A stretch of 64,000 nucleotides of DNA from Achatina immaculata. Lineage: Eukaryota; Mollusca; Gastropoda; Stylommatophora; Achatinidae. The stretch is from the NCBI GenBank assembly GCA_009760885.1, contig CM019701.1, forward strand, positions 17,646,975-17,710,974, written 5' to 3'. Numbering within the stretch: the first letter of the stretch is position 1; each line of letters opens with the position of its first letter. This document shows, one piece after another, positions 10,301 through 19,765 of the stretch. Made by a program: the position numbers and the translations under genes. Under the pieces are notes generated by a model. That model searched no databases and was not told where the DNA came from. It saw only the letters and a program-made list of their open reading frames with translations.

Positions 10301-11560
10301 ATAGTGGAGACTTTCATCATTCCAGAGACCACAGAAAGTAAGGTCATATTGGAGACCTTCATCATCCCAGAGACCAAAGAAAGCAAGGTCATAGTGGAGA
10401 CCTTCATCATCTCTGACACCAAAGAAAGCAAGGTAATAGTGGAGATATTCAACATCGATGAGACCAAAGAAAGCAAGGTCATAAGTGGAGACCTTCATCA
10501 TTCCTGAGACCAAAGAAAGCAAGTTCATGGCGGAGATATTCATCATCTCTGATACCAAAGAAACCAGTGTTATAGTGGAGACATTCATTGTCCCTGAGAC
10601 CGAAGAAATCAAAGTCGTAGTGGAGACTTTCATTATCCCTGAGACCAAAGAAACGAACCTCACAGTGTAGATTTCATCATTCGAGAGATCAAAGAAAGCA
10701 ATGTCATAGTGGAGACATGTATAATCCTAGAGACCACAGAAACGAAGGTCACATGAGAGACATTCATCATTTCTGAGACAAACGAAACCAAGTTCATAGT
10801 ATAGACTTTATCATCCCGGAGATCAAAGTAATGACGGTGATAGTGGAAACATTCATCATCCCTGAGACCAAAGAAAGCAACGTCACAGTGGAGACATTCA
10901 TCATCCCTGAGACCAAAGAAAGCAAGGTCACAGTAGAGACATTCATCATCCCCGAGACCAAATAAATCAAGGTCACAGTGGAGATATTCATCATCCATGA
11001 GACCAAAGTAAGCAAGGTTATAGTGGAGACATTCATCATCTCCGATACCACAGAAACCAAGGTCAATGTGGAGACATTCATCATCTCCGGTACCACAGAA
11101 ACCAAGGTCAATGTGGAAACATTCATTATCCACTAGACGAATGAAAGCAAAGTCATAGTGGAGACATTCATCATCTCCTAAATCAAACAAAGCAAGTTCA
11201 CGTAGGAGAGGTTCATCATCCACGAGACAATGGAAAGCAAGGCCACAGTTGAGACATTCATCGTCCCAGAGGGCCAAGAAAAGAGAGTCACAGTAAAGAC
11301 ATTCATCATCCTGAGATCAAAGAAAATAAGGTCATAGTGGAGACATTCATCATCCCATAGACAATAGAAACCAAGGTCATAGTAGAGACATTCATCATCC
11401 CACAAACCAAAGAAACCAAGGTCATAGTAGAGACATTCATCATCCCACAAACCAAAGAAACCAAGGTCATAGTAGAGACATTCATCATCCCACAAACCAA
11501 AGAAACCAAGGTCATAGTGGAGACCTCCATCATCCCCGAGACCAAAGAAAGAAAACCGAA
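10290..11560. repeat. 45-bp minisatellite amplified from mariner transposase codons
   Basis: About 28 units of 45 bp with core GAGACCAAAGAAAGCAAGGT and CATAGTGGAGACATTCATCA. The array starts at the codons for YDPETK and ends at the codons for WRPPSSPRPKK, adjacent segments of mariner transposases, so each unit is a copy of that stretch. Variants diverge most in the middle (10600-11300). Open frames of 69-205 codons across it on both strands are artefacts of the 15-codon period. Confidence 0.92.
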
Positions 11561-12018
11561 ACAACATCAAAGTCATGTTGACCGTTTTCTTTGACTGCTG
11601 TGGAGTGCTGCGTCATGAGTACGCCACACAATGCCAAAATAGTATCACTACCTGTAGGTCATCAGTCACCTTCGCCAGGCTGTGTGACGGAAAAGACTGA
11701 ACCTGTGGGTAAAGGGAACTTGGCAACTCCATCGCGACAACACACCAGCCCATTCTTTGTATCTGGTTCAGACTTTCCTGGTCAAACACAATTGTCTTCT
11801 GGTCTGTCAGGCTCCAAACTCTACAGACATGGCTCCTTGCTATTTTTGGCTGTTCCTCAAACTGAAAATGCCTCTGACTATCATGAGAAGACACGAAGAA
11901 AGTGATGGTCGAGCTGTACTCTGTTCCTAAAAAGGTTTTCTTGAAATATTTCCAACAATGGCGGGACGGCTTGGAAAAGTCTGTGCAGTCGCAGGGAGAG
12001 TATCTTGAAAGAGGTTAA
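11530..12018 (+). pseudogene. mariner transposase, C-terminal half (broken)
   Basis: Resumes immediately after the array: WRPPSSPRPKK, then NNIKVMLTVFFDC (the block before the second catalytic region) and GVLRHEYATQ. With frame changes it continues WQLHRDNTPAHS (second catalytic Asp block, HDNAPAH in the family), LKLKMPL and a terminus SQGEYLERG-stop at 12018. This matches the usual end of mariner transposases (EYFEGD-type). Several frameshifts and stops are present. The right inverted repeat follows about 50 bp downstream. Confidence 0.88.
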
Positions 12019-12088
12019 GTTTCAGACCTGCAAGTGGGTTATTGCTTTTTTCCCGGGCAAAGGTCGGATAGTTATTGAACAGACCTTG

Positions 12089-12319
12089 TAAATCATGACT
12101 TTATTATGACGCTGAGATAACGCATTGTATCATGACATTGAGACAAAGTGATAATCATGACTTGATCATGACAATTAAAGCAACAGTATTCCATCACTTT
12201 CTCATGGCTTTTAGACAAACATATTTAGTAACTTTCTCAAGAAAGCAATTTTTTCATGCTTTGATCGTGAATTTGCATCAAGCAATTTTCCATGATACTG
12301 AGAGCAAGTGTATACCTTG
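12089..12319. repeat. Degenerate ~26-bp satellite (left part)
   Basis: Old units built on ATCATGACTTTATCATGACA with ATTGAGACAAAG blocks. The family resumes at 12820-13080, so the R2-like LINE fragment landed inside it. Confidence 0.7.
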
Positions 12320-12804
12320 CAGTAAACTCTCTACTGTATAGAGCGGAACAACAACACAACTCCTTCAGATCATCCGAGAAAGTACCCGCCCCCCTCAGAC
12401 AAGTGTTTCGGCCCTATTAAACTCCTGACACTCTGGGGGGGGGGGGGGCTCTGGGTCATGACTTTCAGAGGTCTTGTGAGTTGTTGCTTTTTTTCCCAGG
12501 ATTGAACCCATGAACTTTCAGCTGGCACTGCACTTTGAAGTGCGTATTTAGTGATTTAGCTAGGGAGGACTGGTATTGGTTGTGACAAACGAAATTATTT
12601 AAGTTCTCAACGCTTGTTCCACAGCCAGCATGAGGCCTTTTCTGCTGTTTCTGAAAGGCTTCTCAATGCCCTTGCTCTTGCTTGTCCCTTTATGCCCAGT
12701 TGCTTACATAGGTCACATGCTGATGTTGCTACGAATCCTCTCGCTCCCACTTCTACAGCCATCACTTTTGCCTTGACTCCTGCCTCCTGCCTCAGTTGCT
12801 TGAC
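12320..12804 (-). pseudogene. R2-like (RLE) LINE, 3' fragment
   Basis: Minus-strand fragment related to 55640-56798. It encodes LVKQLRQEAGVKAKVMAVEV, RGFVATSACDLCKQLGIKGQ and ALRSLSETAEKASCWLW to a stop, then about 280 bp of 3' UTR. That UTR contains a tRNA-like stretch with a GGTTCAATCC B-box-like motif, a G-run, and a terminal GTAGAGAGTTTACTGCA. It is flanked by a perfect 15-bp duplication CAAGTGTATACCTTG (12305-12319 and 12805-12819). 5' truncation removes the RT and zinc finger. Confidence 0.88.
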
Positions 12805-12819
12805 CAAGTGTATACCTTG

Positions 12820-13080
12820 AGTTTACTATGATATTTAATGCAAGAGTATTTTGTGATAATGACAGATGACATTTAATGCAAGCATATTTCATGATTTATC
12901 ACGACATTTAGAGTACTGTATTTCATAACTCTATTATGACATTTAGAGGTGGTGTATTTCATGATTTTATCGTGACATTTAAATCGCATCTTACGTTATG
13001 GTTTTAATAAGATATTTAATAGAAACATGCGTGATAGTTTGAAAATGCATTTTGATAAAAGCTTTGTTATGTTCAATAAA
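12820..13080. repeat. Degenerate ~26-bp satellite (right part)
   Basis: Units of ATGACATTTAGAG and TGTATTTCATGATTTTATC, continuing the family at 12089-12319. Confidence 0.7.
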
Positions 13081-13193
13081 GCATTTAGAACGAAATTAAT
13101 ATCAAATATTTAAGAAGCTGTTTACAACTACACTGTCATGTCCGACCCTGTTTAAGTCCTGTACTCTTTGCACTCCAGCAGAGAAGAACTTAC

Positions 13194-13385
13194 CGGTTCT
13201 GTACGCTTCATGATGTCTTCTTTCTTCCTCTAACTCTTTTTGCCTCTCTTTCTCTTTCTTCTTCTGCTTGCTAGCCTTCTCGCTCATTTTCTGTAGCTGC
13301 ACTCTCAGATTTTCGTTTTCTTCATCCATTTCCGACACTCGTTTCCGCATCATCTTGGCTTCCTCTTCCGTGAATTTAAGTTGAT
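13194..13385 (-). CDS. Host exon, coiled-coil segment, MTCL/SOGA-like
   Basis: A 192-bp exon bounded by acceptor CCCATGTTGCAG| and donor ACCG|GTAAGT on the minus strand. It begins by completing a Gly/Asp codon split in phase 1 (G|AT) with the exon at 17407-17509 and ends in phase 1 again. The encoded 63 residues are highly charged: QLKFTEEEAKMMRKRVSEMD, then EENENLRVQLQKM, then a Lys/Glu-rich segment (KQKKKEKERQKELEEERRHH) ending AYRTG. Heptad spacing of L/M/V in the first half predicts a coiled coil. The junction NDLKDQLKFTEEEA resembles the NEDLKCQLQFVKEEA stretch that I recall from vertebrate SOGA3 and related microtubule cross-linking (MTCL) proteins. Role in a cytoskeletal scaffold is inferred from that resemblance only. 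Other coiled-coil families remain possible. Confidence 0.75.
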
Positions 13386-13390
13386 CTGCA

Positions 13391-15855
13391 ACATGGGTTA
13401 TCTAGATATATCTACTAAAACATGGTTTATCTAGATTTATCTACTAAAACATGGGTTATCTAGATTTATCTACTAAAACATGGGTTATCTAGATTTAACT
13501 ACTAAAACATGGGTTATCTAGATTTATGTACTATAACATGGGTTATCTAGATTTATCTACTAAAACATAGGTTATCTAGATTTATCTACAAAAACATGGG
13601 TTATCTAGATTTATCTACTAAAACATGGGTTATCTAGATTTATCTACTAAAACATGGGTTATCTAGATTTATCTACTAAAACATTCGTTATCTAGATTTA
13701 ACTACTAAAACATGGGTTATCTAGATTTATCTACTAAAACATGGGTTATCTAGATTTATCTACTAAAACATGGGTTATATTGATTTATCTACTAAAACAT
13801 TTGTTATCTAGATTTATCTACTAAAGCAAGGGTTATCTAGATTTGTCTACTAAAACATGGGTTATCTAGATTTATCTACTAAAACATTTGTTATCTAGAT
13901 TTATCTACTAAAACATTTGTTATCTAGATTTATCTACTAAAACATTTGTTATCTAGATTTATCTACTAAAACATTTCTTACCTAGATTTATCTACTAAAA
14001 CATGGGTTATCTAGATTTATCTACTAAAACATTGGTTACCTACATGTATCTACTAAAACATTTGTTATCTAGATTTATCTACTAAAGCAAGGGTTATCTA
14101 GATTTGTCTACTAAAACATGGGTTATCTAGATTTATCTACTAAAACATTTGTTATCTAGATTTATACTAAAACATGGGTTATCTAGATTTATCTACTAAA
14201 AGAAGGGTTATCTAGATTTATCTACTAAAACATGAGTTGTCTAGATTTATCTAATAAAACATGGGTTATCTAGATTTATCTACTAAAACATGGGTTATCT
14301 AGATGTATCTGCTAAAATATTGGTTATCTAGATGTATCTACTAAAACATGGGTTATCTATATTTATCTACTAAATCATAGGTTATCTAGATTTATCTACT
14401 AAAACATTGGTTATCTACATGTAAAAATCTACTAAAACATTGGTTAACTACATGTATCTATTAAATCATGGGTTATCTAGAGTTATCTACTAAAACATTG
14501 GTTACCTACATGTATCTACTAAAACATTGGTTATCTAGATGTATCTACTAAAACATTCGTTATCTAGATTATCTACTAAAACATGGGTTATCTAGATTTA
14601 TCTACTAAAACATGGGTTATCTAGATTATCTACTAAAACATTTGTTATCTAGATTTATCTACTAAAGCAAGGGTTATCTAGATTTGTCTACTAAAACATG
14701 GGTTATCTAGATTTATCTACTAAAACATTTGTTATCTAGATTTATCTACTAAAACATTTGTTATCTAGATTTATCTACTAAAACATTTGTTATCTAGATT
14801 TATCTACTAAAACATTTCTTACCTAGATTTATCTACTAAAACATGGGTTATCTAGATTTATCTACTAAAACATTGGTTACCTACATGTATCTACTAAAAC
14901 ATTTGTTATCTAGATTTATCTACTAAAGCAAGGGTTATCTAGATTTGTCTACTAAAACATGGGTTATCTAGATTTATCTACTAAAACATTTGTTATCTAG
15001 ATTTATCTACTAAAACATTTGTTATCTAGATTTATCTACTAAAGCAAGGGTTATCTAGATTTATCTACTAAAACATTCGTTATCTAGATTTATATACTAA
15101 AACATGGGTTATCTAGATTTATCTACTAAAAGAAGGGTTATCTAGATTTATCTACTAAAACATGAGTTGTCTAGATTTATCTAATAAAACATGGGTTATC
15201 TAGATTTATCTACTAAAACATGGGTTATCTAGATGTATCTGCTAAAATATTGGTTATCTAGATGTATCTACTAAAACATGGGTTATCTATATTTATCTAC
15301 TAAATCATAGGTTATCTAGATTTATCTACTAAAACATTGGTTATCTACATGTAAAAATCTACTAAAACATTGGTTAACTACATGTATCTATTAAATCATG
15401 GGTTATCTAGAGTTATCTACTAAAACATTGGTTACCTACATGTATCTACTAAAACATTGGTTATCTAGATGTATCTACTAAAACATTCGTTATCTAGATT
15501 TATCTACTAAAACATGGGTTATCTAGATTTATCTACTAAAACATTGGTTATCTAGATTTATCTACTAAAACATTCGTTATCTAGATTTATCTACTAAAAC
15601 ATGGGTTATCTAGATTTATCTACTAAAACATGGGTTATCTAGATTTATCTACTAAAACATTCGTTATCTAGATTTATCTACTAAAACATGGGTTATCTAG
15701 ATTTATCTACTAAAACATGGGTTATCTAGATTTATATACTGAAACATTGGTTATCTAGATTTATCTACTAAAACATGGGTTATCTAGATTTACCTACTAA
15801 AACATTGGTTATCTAAATGTATCTACTAAAACATGAGTTATCTAGATTTATCTAC
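13391..15855. repeat. 29-bp intronic satellite with higher-order structure
   Basis: About 85 units of 29 bp, ATCTAGATTTATCTACTAAA then ACATGGGTT. Marker variants (AAAGCAAGGG; GTAAAAATCT; TTAAATCATG) recur in the same order at offsets of about 841 and 930 bp, showing a long duplicated block. On the minus strand each unit ends AACCCATGTTTTAG, close to the real 3' splice site AACCCATGTTGCAG of the adjoining exon. The first unit abuts that splice site. Confidence 0.96.
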
Positions 15856-16134
15856 AAATTTTTGTGTATCCGTTTCTCTGTTTCGCTTTCTTTGTCTATA
15901 TGTCTGATTCATTGTTGGTTTGTTTCTTTGTCTTTATCTAAACGATCATCTATAGTTTACATTTATATAGATAACCCACCATGATTTATCTTTATCTAAA
16001 GAGCCAACCAGTGCCAATTTTAAGCAGTCAGCTATGATCTACTTTTATATAAGCAGCCTTCCATGACCATTTTTTAATCTAAACAATCAACCAGAATGTT
16101 AATTTGTCCAAACAGCCAAGCATGACCTACTTTT
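15856..16134. repeat. Degenerate ~29-bp intronic satellite (second family, left part)
   Basis: Irregular units around CAGCCAACCATGACCTACTT and TTATCTAAA. On the minus strand the best unit reads AAAAGTAGGTCATGCTTGGC, which resembles the donor AAAGGTAGGTCATGATTAGC of the exon at 17407-17509. The right part is at 16985-17105 and 17386-17404. Confidence 0.7.
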
Positions 16135-16148
16135 ATCTTATCTTATAT

Positions 16149-16984
16149 CTTATATCTTATATCCTTCCCGTGCCGTTAGACGTCACATAGGGCTCGCAAA
16201 GTAGTTCGCCAATTTTCCTGTCTTCGGCGAGTCTTTCAACCTCAACAAAGGATTTTATGCCTGTTAACTTGGCCTCTCTTAATAATGTCCTCTTCAGAGT
16301 TTCACGCGGTCTGCCCCTTTTTCTTCGGCCTGTTGTGTTCCACTTGATAGCTTGTTTTGGGATTCTCTGATCATTTCTTCTCATCAAGTGACCAACATAT
16401 GTCCATCTCCTTTTCCTGATCACCCGTGAGACTGGTTGTTGTTCAGTCATCTGTCTTATCTCTGCATTGTTCTTGAATTCATTCCACTTGATGCCGAGTA
16501 TTTTCCTTAGGCATTTGTTTTCAAAAGAGTCTAATTTCTTTTCTATTTCTTTAGTTGTTTTCCAGCTTTCGCATGCATAAATGAGGGTGGATATTACATT
16601 TGAATTGAATAGTCTTAACTTGGTTTTTGTGCTTATAACTTTTGAATTCCATATGTTCTCAAGATTCTTGAAGATTGATGCTGCTTTTGCAATTCTGATC
16701 CTAACTTCCTTTCTAGTGTCACCATTCTGGTCTATGTAGCTGCCAAGGTATGCAAATTGATTGACTTCTTCAATATCTGTCCCTTCTATGTGTATTTTTC
16801 CATTTTGATTGATGGGAATTTTCATTATTTTTGTTTTGTCCTTGTTAATTTCAAGTCCTATTTTGCTAGCCAGTGAAGATAGGCTATCTGTTTTTTCTTG
16901 CATGGAATTCACATTATTACTGATAAGAGTTATGTCATCAGCAAAATCAAGATCTTCTAGTTGGGTCCCATGTACCCAGTCAAT
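16149..16984 (-). pseudogene. LINE family A, longest 3' copy here
   Basis: Minus-strand, 5'-truncated APE-type LINE in the intron. It starts just before the RT catalytic motif (LEDLDFADDITLISNN; FADD replaces YADD) and runs GLEINKDKTKIMK, NQFAYLGSYID, STLIYACESW, CLRKILGIKWNEF, RRWTYVGHLMRRND and GRRKRGRPRETLKRT. Close to the end a frameshift changes NWRTT to IGELLCEPYVT. The 3' UTR is only about 25 bp and is followed by ATATAAG repeats. The 14-bp sequence ACCTACTTTTATCT occurs on both sides (16135-16148, 16985-16998), consistent with a target-site duplication, although the target is itself a repeat. The RT fingers and endonuclease are missing. Confidence 0.92.
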
Positions 16985-17105
16985 ACCTACTTTTATCTAA
17001 GTAACCAAATATAATGTACCTTTATCGAAGTAGATAACCATAACCTAGTTTTATCTAAGCAACCAATGACGGTTTACCTTTATCTACCTTTATCTAAACA
17101 AAGGT
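16985..17105. repeat. Degenerate ~29-bp intronic satellite (second family, right part)
   Basis: TACCTTTATCTAAGCAACCA-type units following the LINE. The same family reappears directly at the exon donor (17386-17407). Confidence 0.7.
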
Positions 17106-17385
17106 AAAAGTAAGAGTTATGAACCAGCGTCACTGCACACGGTCAAACTATAAATGCTCTGCTGCCTAGCCAGCAGTTGACCAGAAACTGCCGACAAGCG
17201 TTGCCATCAGCACCAACTCCGTAGCCAGCGGCGTTATTCCTCTTGCTTCCCACAGCGTTAGCCCTGGTGCCTATTTTTGTTGTTTGTTGAGGCTGTCTTT
17301 TTGCAAGCCACCGTCAAAGCTAGGTCGCCTAATCTGCGAGCGAGTGACTAATCCACTACAGTAGAGCAACCCCCCCCCCTTATCT
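17106..17385. other. GC-rich unclassified intronic insert ending in a C-run
   Basis: About 280 bp, clearly more GC-rich than the surrounding satellite (for example CTCCGTAGCCAGCGGCG), with (C)10 at the right border. The left edge has GAGTTATGAACC, which on the minus strand is weakly B-box-like, but no good A box pairs with it. Probably a short interspersed element, not classified. Confidence 0.45.
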
Positions 17386-17406
17386 GAGCAGCTAATCATG
17401 ACCTAC

Positions 17407-17509
17407 CTTTCAAGTCATTTTCTCTTTCCATAGAATCGTAGAGATCCTTCATAAGCTGAGACACATCATATTCTCTGCTACCTTGCTTCCCAACAACAGC
17501 TAGTGCAGG
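17407..17509 (-). CDS. Host exon, MTCL/SOGA-like
   Basis: A 103-bp exon on the minus strand with acceptor TTCAATTTTGCAG| and donor GAAAG|GTAGGTC. Phase 0 at its start and phase 1 at its end, matching the exon at 13194-13385. It encodes 34 residues: PALAVVGKQGSREYDVSQLM then KDLYDSMERENDLK, the last part helical and charged, leading into the coiled coil of the next exon. The in-phase junction, strong borders and lack of repeats make this a convincing exon. The 5' part of the gene must lie to the right of this exon or outside the window; no further exon was recognised there. Confidence 0.8.
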
Positions 17510-17524
17510 CTGCAAAATTGAACA

Positions 17525-17885
17525 CCAACTAAGTATTAGCTGTCAATCATCATGTGCAACAAAACAGCACAAATATCGACACTTTTAGTTGTCAAACCAT
17601 CATGTGCAACAAGACAACACAAATATCGACACTTTTAGTTGTCAAATCATCATGTGCAAAAAAACAACACAAATATCGACACTTTTAGTTGTCAAATCAT
17701 CATGTGCAAAAAAACAACACAAATATCGACACTTTTAGTTGTCAAATCATCATGTGCAACAAAACAATACAAATATCGACACTTTTAGTAATCAAATCTT
17801 CATGTCCAAGAAGACAACACAAATATCGACACTTTTAGTTGTCAATCTTTATTTGCAACAAAATAGCATATATATCGACACAATT
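17525..17885. repeat. 50-bp intronic minisatellite
   Basis: Seven units of 50 bp, ACTTTTAGTTGTCAAATCAT then CATGTGCAACAAAACAACAC and AAATATCGAC. The first, diverged unit lies within about 20 bp of the acceptor of the exon at 17407-17509. Confidence 0.95.
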
Positions 17886-18237
17886 TAAACACAGAAATGA
17901 TCTGATGTAAAAGTACACATAACAGCATAAAGAAATATGAGAAATATGCACAAGCCTCCGAGGTCCTTGTCATAAGTAGGGCTATACAACTCTGTTTTGG
18001 CAGCTAAATGTTTTTTCATTCACGTTCTTAGACCGATAACAAAACAGTTTCTTCTTCTTCTTCGTCTTCTTCTTCTTCTTCTTTGACAATCCTTGCGGTA
18101 GACGTTATGCTGTCACACTGCCACATAACAAGCCTGAAGATTGGCAGCTTTAATATTATACTTAGACACGCTCTGACGTCAATTTTGTCGTTTAACAGAA
18201 CAAACTCAAAACTCCGATCATTTTTCTACTTTGTTTG
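17886..18237. other. Unique sequence with a (CTT)n run
   Basis: A (TTC)n stretch of about 33 bp at 18048-18082 is the only structure seen. The ORF at 18083-18283 has no recognisable motif. Confidence 0.5.
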
Positions 18238-18475
18238 TACAAGCAGTCATGTGTTTATCTGTATGTTGTACAAGCAGTCATGAGTTTATTTGTATGCTGT
18301 ACAAGCAGTCATGAGTTTATCTGTATGTTGTACAAGTGTATCTGTATGTTGTACAAGTTTATCAGTATGCTGTACAAGCAGTCATGAGTTTATCTGTATG
18401 TTGTACAAGTTTATCAGTATGCTGTACAAGCAGTCATGAGTTTATCTGTATGTTGTACACGTTTATCTTATGATA
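18238..18475. repeat. ~31-bp / 27-bp mixed tandem repeat
   Basis: Units of TGTACAAGCAGTCATGAGTT then TATCTGTATGT, alternating with shortened units that lack the GCAGTCATG block. Confidence 0.9.
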
Positions 18476-18519
18476 TACAGATAACATGAGCTTAGACTGT
18501 TCGTATTGTTTGCGATACT

Positions 18520-18740
18520 TGTAATGTTACAGTTATTGTTTGTGATATTGGTGGTATTGTTGCTGCATTGTTCGTGATATTGGTGATAATGTTGCTGTTA
18601 TTGTTTGTGATACTGGTGGTAATGTTTCTGTTATTGTTTGTGATATTGGTGGTAATGTTGCTGTATTGTTTTTAGTATTGGTGGTAATGTTACAGTTATT
18701 ATTTGCGATATTGGTAGTAATACTGTTGTTATGGAAGTGA
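18520..18740. repeat. ~33-bp GT-rich tandem repeat
   Basis: Six to seven imperfect units of TTATTGTTTGTGATATTGGT then GGTAATGTTGCTG. Confidence 0.9.
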
Positions 18741-19139
18741 ATACTGGAAAAGTCTACACATTGTTTCTTCTGCTTGTTCTGCAATAGTTATCCGTTCCAA
18801 TGTTGCCTACCACGTTAACTTTAATATCATTTTGTTTGTTTATTTTAATTACATATATAAGGTACCAGACGTTGTCATGGTTACCTACATTGTGATGCTG
18901 GCATTCTGTCATAAAGTCTAATCTCTTCTCTCATGCTGAAACCATTCACATGTTTAGTTCTGCTAATTGGACAAAACCTCATTTTCTTCATATCTTTTTT
19001 ATTTATTATTTTATCTTCTTCTTCTTCTTCTTCTTCTTCTTCTTCTTCTTCATTGCTGTAGGTACAGTTCACTTCCACTCCTACCTGTTTTGAATTGCCA
19101 TCTTGACGAAGCGCGAGATCCATCAGAAGTAACGATCCA
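18741..19139. other. Unique sequence with a (CTT)n run
   Basis: Contains (TTC)n at 19014-19050; otherwise featureless. The acidic poly-Glu frame on the minus strand is the microsatellite. Confidence 0.5.
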
Positions 19140-19765
19140 CTCAGTAGTGTGTTGTTAGTGTGCGAGTGTGTTGTTAGTGTGCGAGTGTGTTGTTAGTGTG
19201 CCAGTGTGTTGTTAGTGTGCGAGTGTAGTGTGCCAGTGTGTTGTTAGTGTGCCAGTGTGTTGTTAGTGTGCGAGTGTGTTGTTAGTGCATGAGTGTGTTG
19301 TTAGTGTGTGAGTGTGTTGTTAGTGTGTGAGTGTGTTGTTAGTGTGTGAGTGTGTTGTTAGTGTGTGAGTGTGTTGTTAGTTTGGGAGTGTGTTGTTAGT
19401 GCATGAGTGTGTTGTTAGTGTGCGAGTGTGTTGTTAGTGCATGAGTGAGTTGTTAGTGTGTGAGTGTGTTGTTAGTGTGTGAGTGTGTTGTTAGTTTGAG
19501 AGTGTGTTGTTAGTGCATGAGTGTGCTGCTAGTTTGCGAGTGTGTTGTTAGTGCATGAGTGTGTTGTTAGTGCATGAGTGCATTGTTAGTGCATGAGTGT
19601 GTTGTTAGTGTGCGAGTGTGTTGTTAGTGTGTGTGTGTTGTTAGTGCGTGAGTGTGTTGTTAGTGTGTGAGTGTGTTGTTAGTGTGTGAGTGTGTTGTTA
19701 GTGTGTGAGTGTGTTGTTAGTGCATGAGTGTGTTGCTAGTTTGCGAGTGTGTTGTTAGTGCGTGA
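19140..19765. repeat. 19-bp minisatellite
   Basis: About 33 units of TGTGTTGTTAGTGTGTGAG with GCGAG, GCATGAG and CCAG variants. It grades into the 30-bp array at 19766, with which it shares GTGAGT and TGTTGTT. Confidence 0.95.

Larger units (their letters stand above)
9279..12088 (+). mobile_element. mariner-family DNA transposon with two internal minisatellites
   Basis: The ends are imperfect inverted repeats: left CGAGGCGGTTAAAAAAATAT then CCGATTT, and right (reverse complement) AAGGTCTGTTCAATAACTAT then CCGACCTTT. A TA follows at the right. The transposase lies on the plus strand but is split: N-terminal part about 9799-10300, C-terminal part about 11530-12018. A GAGTGA-type array (9424-9765) expands the 5' region and a 45-bp array (10290-11560) expands the middle of the coding region. 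A typical mariner is about 1.3 kb; the extra length here is almost all tandem repeat. Frameshifts and the array make it inactive. Confidence 0.88.

Noticed and set aside
10247..11576. ORFs up to 205 codons across the transposase-derived array
   Set aside because: They consist of the 45-bp repeat; no intact transposase can be read.
13391..15855. CRISPR array (about 29-bp repeats)
   Set aside because: Units are contiguous with no spacers, in a eukaryotic intron, and no cas genes are present.
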